NCBI GenBank assembly: GCA_017504325.1
Contig: JAFVRL010000404.1
Span: 1 to 6,806, forward strand
Reading direction: 5' to 3'
Source: Lentisphaeria bacterium
GTDB lineage: Bacteria > Verrucomicrobiota > Lentisphaeria > Victivallales > UBA1829
DNA length: 6,806 bases
This document shows, in pieces, positions 6,790 to 6,806 of the stretch. The notes under the pieces were generated by a model. That model had not been told where the DNA came from. It worked only from the letters and a program-made list of their open reading frames with translations, and did no database searches. Position numbers and translations under genes: made by a program. Numbering within the stretch: position 1 is the stretch's first letter; each line of letters begins with the position of its first letter.

Positions 6790-6806
6790 CAAAAAACAGG
6801 AGAAAA
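6790..6806. other. Window-edge element: possible half of a terminator or ribosome site of a neighbour
   Basis: The plus strand reads AAAAAACAGGAGAAAA up to the edge. On the minus strand this is CTCCTG followed by six T, which looks like the 3' arm and T-tract of an intrinsic terminator for an upstream minus-strand gene outside the window. On the plus strand AGGAG (6798-6802) could instead be a ribosome site for a divergent gene starting just beyond 6806; a TATAAT at 6745-6750 could serve it, but has no good -35. The sequence in the window cannot decide between these. Confidence 0.3.

Overview
The window is bacterial. Its genes are tightly packed, with Shine-Dalgarno sites (AAGGAG, GGTG, AAGGAGGA) and sigma70-type promoters. 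GC content is moderate, and the two large proteins are cysteine-rich with no export signal. Duplicated large carbohydrate-enzyme-like proteins of this kind made me think of a Lentisphaerae/Victivallis-like anaerobe. That is an impression, not something the sequence proves.

All supported genes lie on the minus strand, so transcription runs from high to low coordinates. The first unit starts at a promoter near 6746-6775 and carries two tandem paralogs: gene B (6696 to 3646, 1016 aa) and gene A (3628 to 590, 1012 aa), separated by 17 bases. They share a very well conserved core but differ in their N-terminal ~155 residues. I do not recognise a named family. The layout (N-terminal beta-rich region, long alpha-helical core rich in aromatic and acidic motifs, short C-terminal beta-rich tail) resembles six-hairpin (alpha/alpha)6 glycoside hydrolases and phosphorylases. 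Neither has a signal peptide, so both should act in the cytoplasm. A hairpin at 521-560 with a T-rich tail probably ends this unit.

A second unit starts at a promoter at 459-487, which has the same hexamers (TTGAAA/TATTAT) as the first. It encodes a 103-aa single-pass membrane protein (430 to 119). After 14 bases follows the first 34 codons of a gene that runs off the left edge (104 to 1) and looks like the N-terminus of a UDP-sugar pyrophosphorylase (UDPGP/UAP1 type). The general theme may be carbohydrate metabolism, but the link between the two units is inference.

No tRNA, rRNA, CRISPR array, insertion sequence or plus-strand gene was found. The long plus-strand open frames are codon-register shadows of genes A and B.
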